Made by a program: the position numbers and the translations under genes. DNA of 6,751 nt from an uncultured Oscillospiraceae bacterium (lineage in GTDB: Bacteria; Bacillota; Clostridia; Oscillospirales; Acutalibacteraceae): positions 1-6,751 of the forward strand of contig CAJJPG010000098.1 in NCBI GenBank assembly GCA_905193585.1, read 5' to 3'. Shown here piece by piece: positions 1 to 6,714 of this stretch (position 1 is the stretch's first letter; the number at the start of each line of letters is the position of its first letter). The notes under the pieces were generated by a model that saw only the letters and a list, made by a program, of their open reading frames with translations, was not told where the DNA came from and did no database searches.

Positions 1-1
1 T

Positions 2-157
2 TTTTTTATTAAAAACTTTGATTTGGTTAAAAAAATGTGCGAAAATTCGGAAATGACGGATGAGGAAATTCAAAAAAGATTGGCAATAGCCAAGGAAAAC
101 CACGACCACATTATGTTAGCCCTGCTTATTGCGGTTCAGGTATTTAATGAAAAATAA
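2..157 (+). CDS. C-terminal part of an unrecognised protein (5' truncated by window edge)
   Basis: An open frame runs from the window edge to TAA at 155-157, giving 51 visible residues that end in LLIAVQVFNEK. The tail is charged and probably helical (TDEEIQKRLAIAKENHD), followed by a short hydrophobic stretch. An ATG at 35-37 is in frame and would give a 40-residue protein. However, no Shine-Dalgarno site precedes it, only A/T-rich sequence, and the frame stays open to the edge, so a truncated longer gene is more likely. A hairpin terminator starts 6 bases after the stop, which supports this being a real gene end on the plus strand. I do not recognise the family and assign no function. Confidence 0.55.
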   Translation, partial: FFIKNFDLVKKMCENSEMTDEEIQKRLAIAKENHDHIMLALLIAVQVFNEK

Positions 158-163
158 ATCGGC

Positions 164-197
164 TCCGCCTTTTCGATAATCGGAAAGGCGGATTTCT
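164..197 (+). terminator. Intrinsic terminator of the upstream gene
   Basis: A 13-bp stem pairs 164-176 with 180-192 (one G-T wobble) around a 3-base TAA loop, and is followed by the short T-rich stretch TTTCTCT. It begins 6 bases past the stop codon at 157, as expected for a factor-independent terminator. The T tract is weak, so some readthrough toward the marR operon is possible. Confidence 0.75.
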
Positions 198-281
198 CTG
201 CCGAATGTAAAGCCGAAAACAAGGAAAGCCGAGTTCGGGATAAGGGGTCTGCGATTTAACAAAAAATTCAATATTTTCTTG

Positions 282-309
282 TTGACAAAAAAGGCTTTTG
301 TGTTATAAT
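282..309 (+). promoter_or_regulatory. Sigma-A-type promoter of the marR-ABC operon
   Basis: A perfect -35 box TTGACA lies at 282-287 and a perfect -10 box TATAAT at 304-309, separated by 16 bases. TG at 301-302 makes an extended -10 (TGnTATAAT). The predicted transcription start, near 316, falls inside the inverted repeat at 311-324. Such a near-consensus promoter would be strong when not repressed, which fits a repressor-controlled operon. The 198-281 stretch upstream is A/T-rich and shows nothing else I can support. Confidence 0.9.
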
Positions 310-310
310 A

Positions 311-324
311 GTTAGCAAGCTAAC
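311..324 (+). promoter_or_regulatory. Probable MarR operator (perfect inverted repeat)
   Basis: GTTAGC-AA-GCTAAC is a perfect inverted repeat with 6-base arms and a 2-base centre. It lies one base downstream of the -10 box, over the predicted transcription start and ahead of the marR Shine-Dalgarno site. MarR-family dimers bind short palindromes of this type, often in their own promoter. Binding here would block promoter access or clearance, so negative autoregulation of the operon is the natural inference. Confidence 0.8.
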
Positions 325-334
325 AAATACTTGC

Positions 335-341
335 GAGGTGA
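335..341 (+). promoter_or_regulatory. Ribosome binding site deciding the marR start
   Basis: GAGGTGA matches the anti-Shine-Dalgarno well. Its GAGG core ends 7 bases before GTG at 346. This supports GTG-346 over TTG-331, an in-frame codon that lies upstream of the site and has no ribosome binding site of its own. Confidence 0.8.
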
Positions 342-345
342 TTAT

Positions 346-783
346 GTGCACGGCGAAAAGGACGTAGGCTTTGAAATACGCACGCTTTCAAATCTTATAA
401 GGCGCGATGTTGAAAGAAATATTGCCGCCATGGACCCGAAGCCCAACGGCAGAATACACGGCTGGGCGATAAATTATTTTTACGAAAACCGCGATAAGGA
501 TATTTTCCAAAAGGATTTTGAAGAAAAATTTTCAATCAGGCGTTCAACCGCAAGCAACATGTTAAAGCTTATGGAAAAGGACGGTTATATTAAACGTGTG
601 AGCGTTGAAAACGACGCGCGGCTTAAAAAAATCGTGCTGACGGACAAAGCGGTAAAAATTCACACCGAAATATGCAAAGATATTGCCGCGCGGGAGAAAA
701 AGCTGCGAAAAGGGCTGACCGACGAAGAGCTTGAAGCTTTTTTCCGCATTACCGAAAAGCTTAAAAACAATATGGAAGAATAG
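346..783 (+). CDS. MarR-family winged-helix transcriptional regulator
   Basis: This is a 145-residue cytoplasmic DNA-binding regulator, the usual MarR size, expected to act as a dimer. It has an N-terminal helical dimerisation segment (about 7-45) and a helix-turn-helix at about 54-81 with recognition helix RRSTASNMLKLMEKDGY. The beta wing at 82-99 includes VENDARLKKIVLT, close to the family's D-x-R-xK-x-x-x-LT pattern. C-terminal helices (about 100-145) complete the dimer interface. GTG-346 is chosen as start because GAGGTGA sits just upstream; starting at TTG-331 would add five residues. It is the first gene of an operon with two ABC exporter subunits, with 10 bases to the next start. The palindrome over its promoter suggests it represses itself and the exporter until a ligand, probably a toxic compound, releases it. 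The ligand is unknown. The family call is firm; the regulatory role is inference. Confidence 0.92.
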   Translation: MHGEKDVGFEIRTLSNLIRRDVERNIAAMDPKPNGRIHGWAINYFYENRDKDIFQKDFEEKFSIRRSTASNMLKLMEKDGYIKRVSVENDARLKKIVLTDKAVKIHTEICKDIAAREKKLRKGLTDEELEAFFRITEKLKNNMEE

Positions 784-793
784 GAGAGACAGT

Positions 794-2530
794 ATGATAA
801 AAACACTTATGGGCAGTATAAGGGAATACAAAAAGCCCTCGATTTTGACCCCGATATTAGTTTCTATTGAGGTTATAGTTGAGTGCGTTATTCCTTTTTA
901 TATTGCAAAGCTTATAAACCACATACAAAACGGCACGGATATGTCGCTTATATTAAAATACGGCCTTATGCTTATTTTATTGGCGTTCGTTTCCCTGTTT
1001 TTCGGGGCTATGGCGGGCAAGACCTGCGCCACGGCTTCGTGCGGGTTTGCAAAAAATTTGCGGCACGACCTGTTTTACAAGGTTCAGGGCTTTTCGTTTA
1101 CCAATATCGATAAATTTTCAACCTCAAGCCTTGTAACCCGCCTTACGACCGATATTTCTAACGTGCAAATGGCGTATATGATGATAATACGCATAGCGGT
1201 GCGCTCACCTATGATGTTCATTTTCGCAATGATAATGGCGTTTAAAATGTGCCCACAGCTATCCACCGCGTATGTGGCGTTAGTGCCGTTTTTGGCATTC
1301 GCGCTTTTCCTTATAATTAAAAAGGCAATGCCGCTTTTTAACAGCGTGTTTAAAAAGTACGATAACCTTAACAACTCAATTCAGGAAAACGTTAAGGGAA
1401 TGCGGGTTGTAAAATCCTTTGTGCGCGAGGATTATGAGAAAAACAAGTTCGGCAAGGCTTCCGAAGAGGTATGCGCCGATTTCACAAAGGCGGAAAGGCT
1501 TGTAGCCCTTAACAGCCCTGCAATGCAGATTGCAATGTATGCGGCAATGGTAATAGTATCCTATTTCGGCGCAAAGCTTATTATAAGCAGCGGCGGCAGC
1601 GCCATGGGCGTTGGCGACCTTTCAAGCCTGTTTACCTACGGTATGCAGATATTATCAAGCCTTATGATGCTTTCAATGATTTTTGTTATGATAACTATTT
1701 CAAACGCGTCCATACAGCGTATCTGCGAAGTTTTAACAGAGGAAAGCACCATTGAAAACCCCGAAAACCCCAAAACAGACGTGCTCGACGGCAGCATTGA
1801 TTTTAACGGCGTTTCCTTTAAATATCACGCGGGCGCGGAAAAATACGCCCTTACCGATATTGACCTGCACATAAAATCGGGCGAGACCATAGGCATTATA
1901 GGCGGCACGGGCAGCAGTAAATCATCGCTTATTCAGCTTATTTCCCGCCTTTACGACGCAACCGAGGGCGAGGTGCTTGTGGGCGGCAGCAACGTTAAGG
2001 ATTACGACATTGAAACGCTGCGCAACGCCGTTTCGGTGGTTTTGCAGAAAAATGTGCTTTTCTCGGGCACAATTAAAGAAAACCTGCGCTGGGGCGATAT
2101 GAACGCGACCGACGAAGAGCTGGTGCGGGTATGTAAACTGGCTCAGGCGGATGAATTTATAAATACCCTGCCCGACGGGTACGATACCCACATAGAGCAG
2201 GGCGGCACAAACGTTTCGGGCGGACAAAAGCAGCGCCTTTGCATAGCGCGCGCACTGCTTAAAAAGCCGAAAATAATTATTTTTGACGACTCCACAAGCG
2301 CGGTTGATACCAAGACCGATGCGCTTATAAGAAACGCGCTTGCTACCGAAATACCTGATACCACAAAGATTATTATAGCGCAGCGTATTTCATCCGTGCA
2401 GGATGCCGACCGCATAGTTGTTATGGAAGACGGCAGAATAAACGCCGTGGGCACGCATGAGGAACTGCTCCAAAGCAATGAAATTTATAAAGAAGTATAC
2501 TATTCGCAGAATAAGGCAGGTGAAGAATAA
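794..2530 (+). CDS. ABC exporter half-transporter, degenerate-site subunit (TM287/BmrC-like)
   Basis: This 578-residue membrane ATPase has an N-terminal six-helix exporter domain (helices about 17-40, 53-74, 129-150, 158-176, 243-265, 280-301) and a C-terminal nucleotide-binding domain from about 333. The Walker A is GGTGSSKSS (370-378), with Ser375 where the P-loop normally has Gly. The Q-loop is Gln418. The signature NVSGGQ (473-478) is canonical. The Walker B FDDSTSAVD (497-505) has Asp499 in place of the catalytic Glu, and the switch residue is Gln530 (IIAQRIS) instead of His. Asp and Gln at these places mark the degenerate-site partner of heterodimeric multidrug-type exporters, while its intact signature serves the partner's active site. 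ATG-794 is chosen because AGGAGA lies just upstream; an in-frame ATG at 731 lies inside marR and has no such site. The stop overlaps the next start by one base, so the two subunits are translationally coupled. The substrate is unknown; drug, peptide or lipid export are all possible. Confidence 0.93.
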   Translation: MIKTLMGSIREYKKPSILTPILVSIEVIVECVIPFYIAKLINHIQNGTDMSLILKYGLMLILLAFVSLFFGAMAGKTCATASCGFAKNLRHDLFYKVQGFSFTNIDKFSTSSLVTRLTTDISNVQMAYMMIIRIAVRSPMMFIFAMIMAFKMCPQLSTAYVALVPFLAFALFLIIKKAMPLFNSVFKKYDNLNNSIQENVKGMRVVKSFVREDYEKNKFGKASEEVCADFTKAERLVALNSPAMQIAMYAAMVIVSYFGAKLIISSGGSAMGVGDLSSLFTYGMQILSSLMMLSMIFVMITISNASIQRICEVLTEESTIENPENPKTDVLDGSIDFNGVSFKYHAGAEKYALTDIDLHIKSGETIGIIGGTGSSKSSLIQLISRLYDATEGEVLVGGSNVKDYDIETLRNAVSVVLQKNVLFSGTIKENLRWGDMNATDEELVRVCKLAQADEFINTLPDGYDTHIEQGGTNVSGGQKQRLCIARALLKKPKIIIFDDSTSAVDTKTDALIRNALATEIPDTTKIIIAQRISSVQDADRIVVMEDGRINAVGTHEELLQSNEIYKEVYYSQNKAGEE

Positions 2531-4446
2531 TGCCGGGACCGAGAGGATTCAAGGGCGGACATAAGGCTAAAAACGCCAAAGGCACGCTTTCAAGACTTTT
2601 TAAATATCTTTTTAAATATTACAAAACCTATCTTGTTATTGTAGGCGTGTGCATTTTATTGAGCGCGCTTGCGGGAACGGTTTCATCGCTCTTTTTAAAT
2701 AAGCTTTTGCTTGTTATTAAGGACGGGCTGGATATAGGCTTTAATTCCGTTTCGGGCAGACTTATGCAGGTAATAGGGCTTATGATAGGCTTTTATGCTT
2801 TAGGCGTTATTACCACCTTTATTTACTCGCAGCTTATGGCGGTAGTTACGCAGGGCTTTTTAAATAAAATGCGGCAAAATATGTTCGGCAGTATGCAAAG
2901 CTTGCCCATAAAGTATTTTGACACGCACACCCACGGCGATATAATGAGCTACTACACCAACGATATTGATACCCTGCGCCAGTTAATATCGCAAAGTATG
3001 CCGCAGCTTTTCACCTCGCTTTTAACAATTATAGCGCTGCTTTTCTATATGCTTTATTTAAGTGTCTGGATGACCCTTGTGGTATTCCTCGGCGTGTTCG
3101 CCATGACTATGGTGACCAAAAAAATAGGCGGAAACAGCGCGCGCTATTTTGTAAAGCAGCAAAAGGCTATAGGTGTGGTAGAGGGCTATATAGAGGAAAT
3201 GATGAACGGGCAAAAGGTCGTTCAGGTATTCTGCCATGAGGAAGAAAGCAAAAAGGATTTCGATAAGATAAACGACCAGCTGTTTAAGGACGCCGAAAGC
3301 GCAAATATATTTGCAAATATACTAATGCCTATAATGGGAAATATCGGCAATATTCTGTATGTGCTTATAGCCTTTATCGGCGGTATTCTGATTATTGCAA
3401 ACGCGCCCAACCTTTCCCTTTCGGGGCAGGCAATTTCGGTGGCGGTGGTAGTGCCGTTCCTTAATATGACGCGGCAGTTTACCATGAGTATAAGCCAGGT
3501 TTCACAGCAGATAAACTCGGTAGTTATGGCTATGGCGGGTACAGAGCGTATATTCGAGCTTATGGACGAAAAGCCCGAAACCGACGACGGCTATGTTACC
3601 CTTGTAAACGCAAATATTGATGAAAACGGCAATATAACCGAGAGCGAAAAGCGCACGGGCATTTGGGCATGGCGCCACCCCCACCACGACGGCTCGGTGA
3701 CATATACCCGCCTTATGGGCGATGTGCGGCTGTTTGACGTTGATTTCGGCTACGTTCCCGATAAAATAGTGCTGCATAACATTGATATTTACGCAGAGCC
3801 GGGGCAGAAAATAGCCTTTGTGGGCGCTACGGGCGCGGGCAAAACCACAATTACCAACCTTATAAACCGTTTTTACGATATTGCGGACGGTAAGATAAGG
3901 TATGACGGCATAAATATAAACAAGATTAAAAAAGCCGATTTACGCAGGTCCTTAGGCGTTGTTTTGCAGGACGTAAACCTGTTTACGGGTACGGTTATGG
4001 ATAACATTCGCTACGGCAGTCTTGACGCAACCGACGAGGAGTGCATTGCCGCGGCAAAGCTTGCCAACGCACACGGCTTTATAGAAATGCTGCCCGAGGG
4101 CTACAACACAGTATTAAAAGGCGACGGCAGCGGTTTATCGCAGGGGCAGCGGCAGTTAATTTCAATTGCGCGCGCGGCGGTTGCCGACCCGCCCGTTATG
4201 ATACTTGACGAGGCGACATCAAGCATTGATACCCGCACCGAAGCGATAGTTCAAAAGGGTATGGATAGGCTTATGCAGGGCAGAACGGTGTTTGTTATTG
4301 CCCACAGGCTTTCCACCGTTCAGAACTCGGACGTTATTATGGTGCTTGACCACGGCAGAATTATAGAACGCGGCAGCCATAAAAAACTTATTGAAGAAAA
4401 GGGCAAGTATTATCAGCTGTATACCGGCGCTTTTGAGCTTGAATAA
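2530..4446 (+). CDS. ABC exporter half-transporter, catalytic subunit (TM288/BmrD-like)
   Basis: This 638-residue partner of the preceding gene starts at ATG-2530 in a TAATG stop-start overlap, with AGGTGA upstream. A basic, Gly-rich cytoplasmic leader (MPGPRGFKGGHKAKNAKG) precedes six membrane helices (about 33-60, 80-105, 158-178, 179-197, 268-290, 303-325). The nucleotide-binding domain follows from about 398. The Walker A is GATGAGKT (432-439), the Q-loop Gln480, the Walker B ILDEATSSID with Asp560 and catalytic Glu561, and the switch His is 592; all are intact. The signature is LSQGQ (536-540) rather than LSGGQ, as seen in TM288-type subunits, and it faces the degenerate site of the partner. 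The protein is about 50 residues longer than typical half-transporters. The excess is a linker at about 352-397 containing WAWRHPHHDGS, between the membrane and ATPase domains. I recall similar linkers in Firmicute homologues, so this is probably a family trait. Together the two subunits should make one exporter that hydrolyses ATP mainly at this subunit's site. Confidence 0.93.
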   Translation: MPGPRGFKGGHKAKNAKGTLSRLFKYLFKYYKTYLVIVGVCILLSALAGTVSSLFLNKLLLVIKDGLDIGFNSVSGRLMQVIGLMIGFYALGVITTFIYSQLMAVVTQGFLNKMRQNMFGSMQSLPIKYFDTHTHGDIMSYYTNDIDTLRQLISQSMPQLFTSLLTIIALLFYMLYLSVWMTLVVFLGVFAMTMVTKKIGGNSARYFVKQQKAIGVVEGYIEEMMNGQKVVQVFCHEEESKKDFDKINDQLFKDAESANIFANILMPIMGNIGNILYVLIAFIGGILIIANAPNLSLSGQAISVAVVVPFLNMTRQFTMSISQVSQQINSVVMAMAGTERIFELMDEKPETDDGYVTLVNANIDENGNITESEKRTGIWAWRHPHHDGSVTYTRLMGDVRLFDVDFGYVPDKIVLHNIDIYAEPGQKIAFVGATGAGKTTITNLINRFYDIADGKIRYDGININKIKKADLRRSLGVVLQDVNLFTGTVMDNIRYGSLDATDEECIAAAKLANAHGFIEMLPEGYNTVLKGDGSGLSQGQRQLISIARAAVADPPVMILDEATSSIDTRTEAIVQKGMDRLMQGRTVFVIAHRLSTVQNSDVIMVLDHGRIIERGSHKKLIEEKGKYYQLYTGAFELE

Positions 4447-4478
4447 ACTGTATTATAAGACGGAGTTTGTTATAAACG

Positions 4479-4520
4479 AAAAATCCCCTCTTTTGATTCA
4501 CATCAAAAGAGGGGATTTTT
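4479..4520. terminator. Bidirectional intrinsic terminator between convergent genes
   Basis: A perfect 18-bp stem pairs 4479-4496 with 4503-4520 around the 6-base loop TTCACA. The outer part of each arm is A5 on the left and T5 on the right, so the transcript from either strand ends in a T run after a G/C-rich stem. It lies 32 bases past the stop of the second ABC gene and 3 bases past the stop of the minus-strand amidase, so one element serves both. Confidence 0.93.
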
Positions 4521-4523
4521 ACA

Positions 4524-6584
4524 TTACTGTATAGAATTAAAATAGTCCACTATTCCGCGGGTTATGGCTTTGGCTTTTTCGGTGTTTTTTGCATCGTTAT
4601 TTATTATTGCAAAATCAGCCGCGTTAGACATAAAGCCGTTTTCCGTAAGCACTACGGGGCATGTGGTTATGCGGCACATAAAATAGTAATGCCATTTGAA
4701 AATGAATTTCGTGTAAAAAGAGGTGGTATTTTCGGTTTGTTTTAAAACATACTCGGACGGTCGCTTTGAAAAAGCATTTGAATAATATGCCCCGAAGCCC
4801 CTTGCGTCGCCGCTTGTGGATGAATTATGATGCACGGCTATGCAGTAATCGGGCTTTTCACGTTTTAAAATCGCAATTTTATCAAAGGCGGAGCTTATGG
4901 TATCCCCCGTTCTTGTCATTACTACCCTTGCGCCTATCTTCTCAAGCTCTGCCTTTATTTTATAGGCAAGCTTTAAATTTGCCGCACTTTCCTTATAGCC
5001 GTTATAAACGGCACCGCCGTCTGTTCCGCCGTGACCCACATCAATAAGAATTTTAGCGCCGTTTAAATTTGTACGGTATTCGTTATCCGCCGCGGTAACC
5101 TTTTTCGGGTTTAAAAATGTGAATACCAGCTGCCCCGCGTCATTATACGCGCAGTCCCAGCCGTAAAACGCTCCGGTTTTTTTTAAGTGAAGCCGCAGGG
5201 TATAATCACGCACGGCGCTTTTATCAGAATTCATATTTTTTACAATTTCAGCCCCATCAAAAAGCGGATTGCCCTCAGGTATTGTAATATTGCCGTCAAA
5301 CTCGGTAGCATAACAAAATGTTATATCAACATACTGAAACGTTATGGCGGAAACATTGTAATTCTGGGTTGCTGGGTTGGCGTAATTTTGCTGCCAAAGG
5401 TCAAAATAGAAAGGCGCTTTCCAGTTTGTATCAAAGGTTAAAACGGTGTGCGTATCGCCGTTTTCAAATGAGGCAAGCTTTATCTCGTTGTGGTCTGGCA
5501 GGGTGCCGGGGTATTGCCTGGTAATTTGCTTGGGCTCGTTGCGCGGTTTATCCTGTGTCTCCTTATAAACGCGATAACCTGCTCTTAAAGTATAATATGT
5601 TATTGTTTGTTTTTTCCCGTTTCCGCCGCTTTTTTCATAAATAACAGGACTGGAAGACGAATAATCAACCGTTCCGCGCGGGAGATAGTTATTGGTAGGT
5701 CTTGACCAGTCAACCGAGCCGTTTTTGAGGGCTGCGGCGGAAACGTTGCCGTCAAAGGTCTCGGCGGTTTCGCCCACAATTTCGGCAATACAGCCCGAGC
5801 CTACATTCATATATTTACCGCCGGTAGGTGTGGCTTTGGGGTCATAATCAACTATAATATCGCTCTTTTTACAGGTTATAATGCCCGATGAAAAGCTTTC
5901 GCTTTTGCCGGCGTGCGTAGCTTTAAATACAATTTTGCCGAGGTTGAGGTTTTGCGTGTTGTTTCCCGGCAGCTTGAAAACGCCGTTATACGATATAAAA
6001 TCGGATTTTTCATCATTACTGTTGTTTGCAACGGTAAGATTTTGAGTGGACCCGTTAAATGTGGCTGTTACCCCGCTGCCCTTGCGCGCCATAACGTTTA
6101 CAACAAGCGTTGAACCGCTGGGATATGTTTGCGCCTTGGCGGGCGAATAGCTTTCTATTATAACGTATCTGTAATTTACGGTGTAGGTTTTTGTTTCGCC
6201 CTTGTGCTCAAACGCAAAGGTGTTTTTGCCGACATTAAGCGTAACGTTATATGTAAACGCGCCGTCCTCGCCGCGTTCTATCGCCGCGCCGTTTACCGTA
6301 AGCGGTTCTGCCGGGTCGGATGTTCCCGAAAAGGTGAAATCGGGTGCCGTCACATTCATTGTTTCCTGCTCGGGTGATGATATTACAAGGCGTATTCCGT
6401 TATCGATAGGTTTTTCCGGCCCGGAGCTTACCGCAGATAACGATGATGAATGAGAATCGTCAAGCCTTGCGTTTGCCGCGCGCGAACCCGCCTTTAAAAT
6501 TATAAAGACCGCCGCCACCGCGACAATAACCGCACCGAGCGCGGCACCTGAAATTATAAGGATTTTTCTGAGAGTTGCGTTCAT
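4524..6584 (-). CDS. Membrane-anchored N-acetylmuramoyl-L-alanine amidase (Amidase_3) with long beta-rich ectodomain
   Basis: This 686-residue zinc hydrolase is predicted to cut the bond between N-acetylmuramic acid and the L-Ala of the peptide stem in peptidoglycan, outside the membrane. Residues 8-30 form one hydrophobic helix after R6/K7, with no clear cleavage site, so it is probably a signal anchor. A Ser-rich linker follows (about 43-57). Two Ig-like beta domains are likely at about 64-140 and 141-238. A poorly assigned region (about 250-345) and an AMIN-like segment (about 367-493, ending YTLRLHLKKTGAFYGWD...LVFTFLNP) come next. The C-terminal catalytic domain (about 510-686) shows all key residues: His518 (DVGHGG), Glu532 (GYKES) and His585 (AVHHNS) as zinc ligands, and Glu648 (LTENGFMSN) as catalytic acid/base. 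No SPOR, LysM or choline-binding repeats are visible, so wall targeting would rest on the anchor and the AMIN-like part. ATG-6584 is supported by GAGG (6591-6594, minus strand) 6 bases upstream. Cell separation or wall turnover is likely; a spore role is possible but not shown. Confidence 0.9.
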   Translation of the reverse strand: MNATLRKILIISGAALGAVIVAVAAVFIILKAGSRAANARLDDSHSSSLSAVSSGPEKPIDNGIRLVISSPEQETMNVTAPDFTFSGTSDPAEPLTVNGAAIERGEDGAFTYNVTLNVGKNTFAFEHKGETKTYTVNYRYVIIESYSPAKAQTYPSGSTLVVNVMARKGSGVTATFNGSTQNLTVANNSNDEKSDFISYNGVFKLPGNNTQNLNLGKIVFKATHAGKSESFSSGIITCKKSDIIVDYDPKATPTGGKYMNVGSGCIAEIVGETAETFDGNVSAAALKNGSVDWSRPTNNYLPRGTVDYSSSSPVIYEKSGGNGKKQTITYYTLRAGYRVYKETQDKPRNEPKQITRQYPGTLPDHNEIKLASFENGDTHTVLTFDTNWKAPFYFDLWQQNYANPATQNYNVSAITFQYVDITFCYATEFDGNITIPEGNPLFDGAEIVKNMNSDKSAVRDYTLRLHLKKTGAFYGWDCAYNDAGQLVFTFLNPKKVTAADNEYRTNLNGAKILIDVGHGGTDGGAVYNGYKESAANLKLAYKIKAELEKIGARVVMTRTGDTISSAFDKIAILKREKPDYCIAVHHNSSTSGDARGFGAYYSNAFSKRPSEYVLKQTENTTSFYTKFIFKWHYYFMCRITTCPVVLTENGFMSNAADFAIINNDAKNTEKAKAITRGIVDYFNSIQ

Positions 6585-6630
6585 TCTGTACCTCGACTTA
6601 AAAAAGTATTTATTTTTTTCGCTTTTTCTG

Positions 6631-6660
6631 TTACAATATTACTGTGTACGATACTATTAT
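6631..6660 (+). promoter_or_regulatory. Possible weak promoter for the divergent right-hand gene
   Basis: TTACAA (6631-6636) and TATTAT (6655-6660), 18 bases apart, resemble a weak sigma-A promoter pointing to the gene at 6715. The -10 shares five bases with the -10 of the amidase promoter on the other strand. The match is modest and could be chance in A/T-rich sequence. Confidence 0.35.
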
Positions 6661-6683
6661 ACGCTTGCGGCGACTTTTTTCAA
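6656..6683 (-). promoter_or_regulatory. Probable promoter of the amidase gene
   Basis: On the minus strand, TTGAAA (plus-strand TTTCAA, 6678-6683) and a perfect TATAAT (plus-strand ATTATA, 6656-6661) are separated by 16 bases. This predicts a start near 6649 and a leader of about 65 bases before ATG-6584. The leader is A/T-rich and shows no structure I can support. The amidase therefore appears to be a separate transcription unit. Confidence 0.75.
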
Positions 6684-6701
6684 CATAAATTTTCTGATAC
6701 C

Positions 6702-6707
6702 GGGGAG
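6702..6707 (+). promoter_or_regulatory. Ribosome binding site of the right-hand gene
   Basis: GGGGAG ends 7 bases before ATG-6715, with a T-rich spacer. It is the main evidence that a gene starts here, since only 12 codons are visible. Confidence 0.7.
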
Positions 6708-6714
6708 TTTTTTA

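Noticed and set aside
35..157. Complete 40-residue small protein starting at ATG-35
   Set aside because: There is no ribosome binding site and the frame is open to the window edge, so a truncated longer gene is more likely, though not proven.
198..281. Possible regulatory RNA or riboswitch between the first terminator and the marR promoter
   Set aside because: Only short imperfect repeats (such as AAAGCCGAA/AAAGCCGAG) are visible, and the stretch is upstream of the promoter, so it is not in the operon leader.
331..345. TTG at 331 as the marR start
   Set aside because: It lies upstream of the GAGGTGA site and has no ribosome binding site of its own; GTG-346 is correctly spaced from GAGGTGA.
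731..793. In-frame ATG at 731 as the start of the first ABC subunit
   Set aside because: It lies inside marR with no Shine-Dalgarno site and adds a basic non-family leader; ATG-794 has AGGAGA upstream.
1922..2478. Antisense open frames of about 100 residues inside the first ABC gene
   Set aside because: They lie opposite a well-supported coding region, carry no recognisable domain, and have no start signal.
5913..6453. Plus-strand open frames opposite the amidase gene
   Set aside because: They are short and mutually overlapping, with composition typical of the reverse complement of the amidase coding frame.
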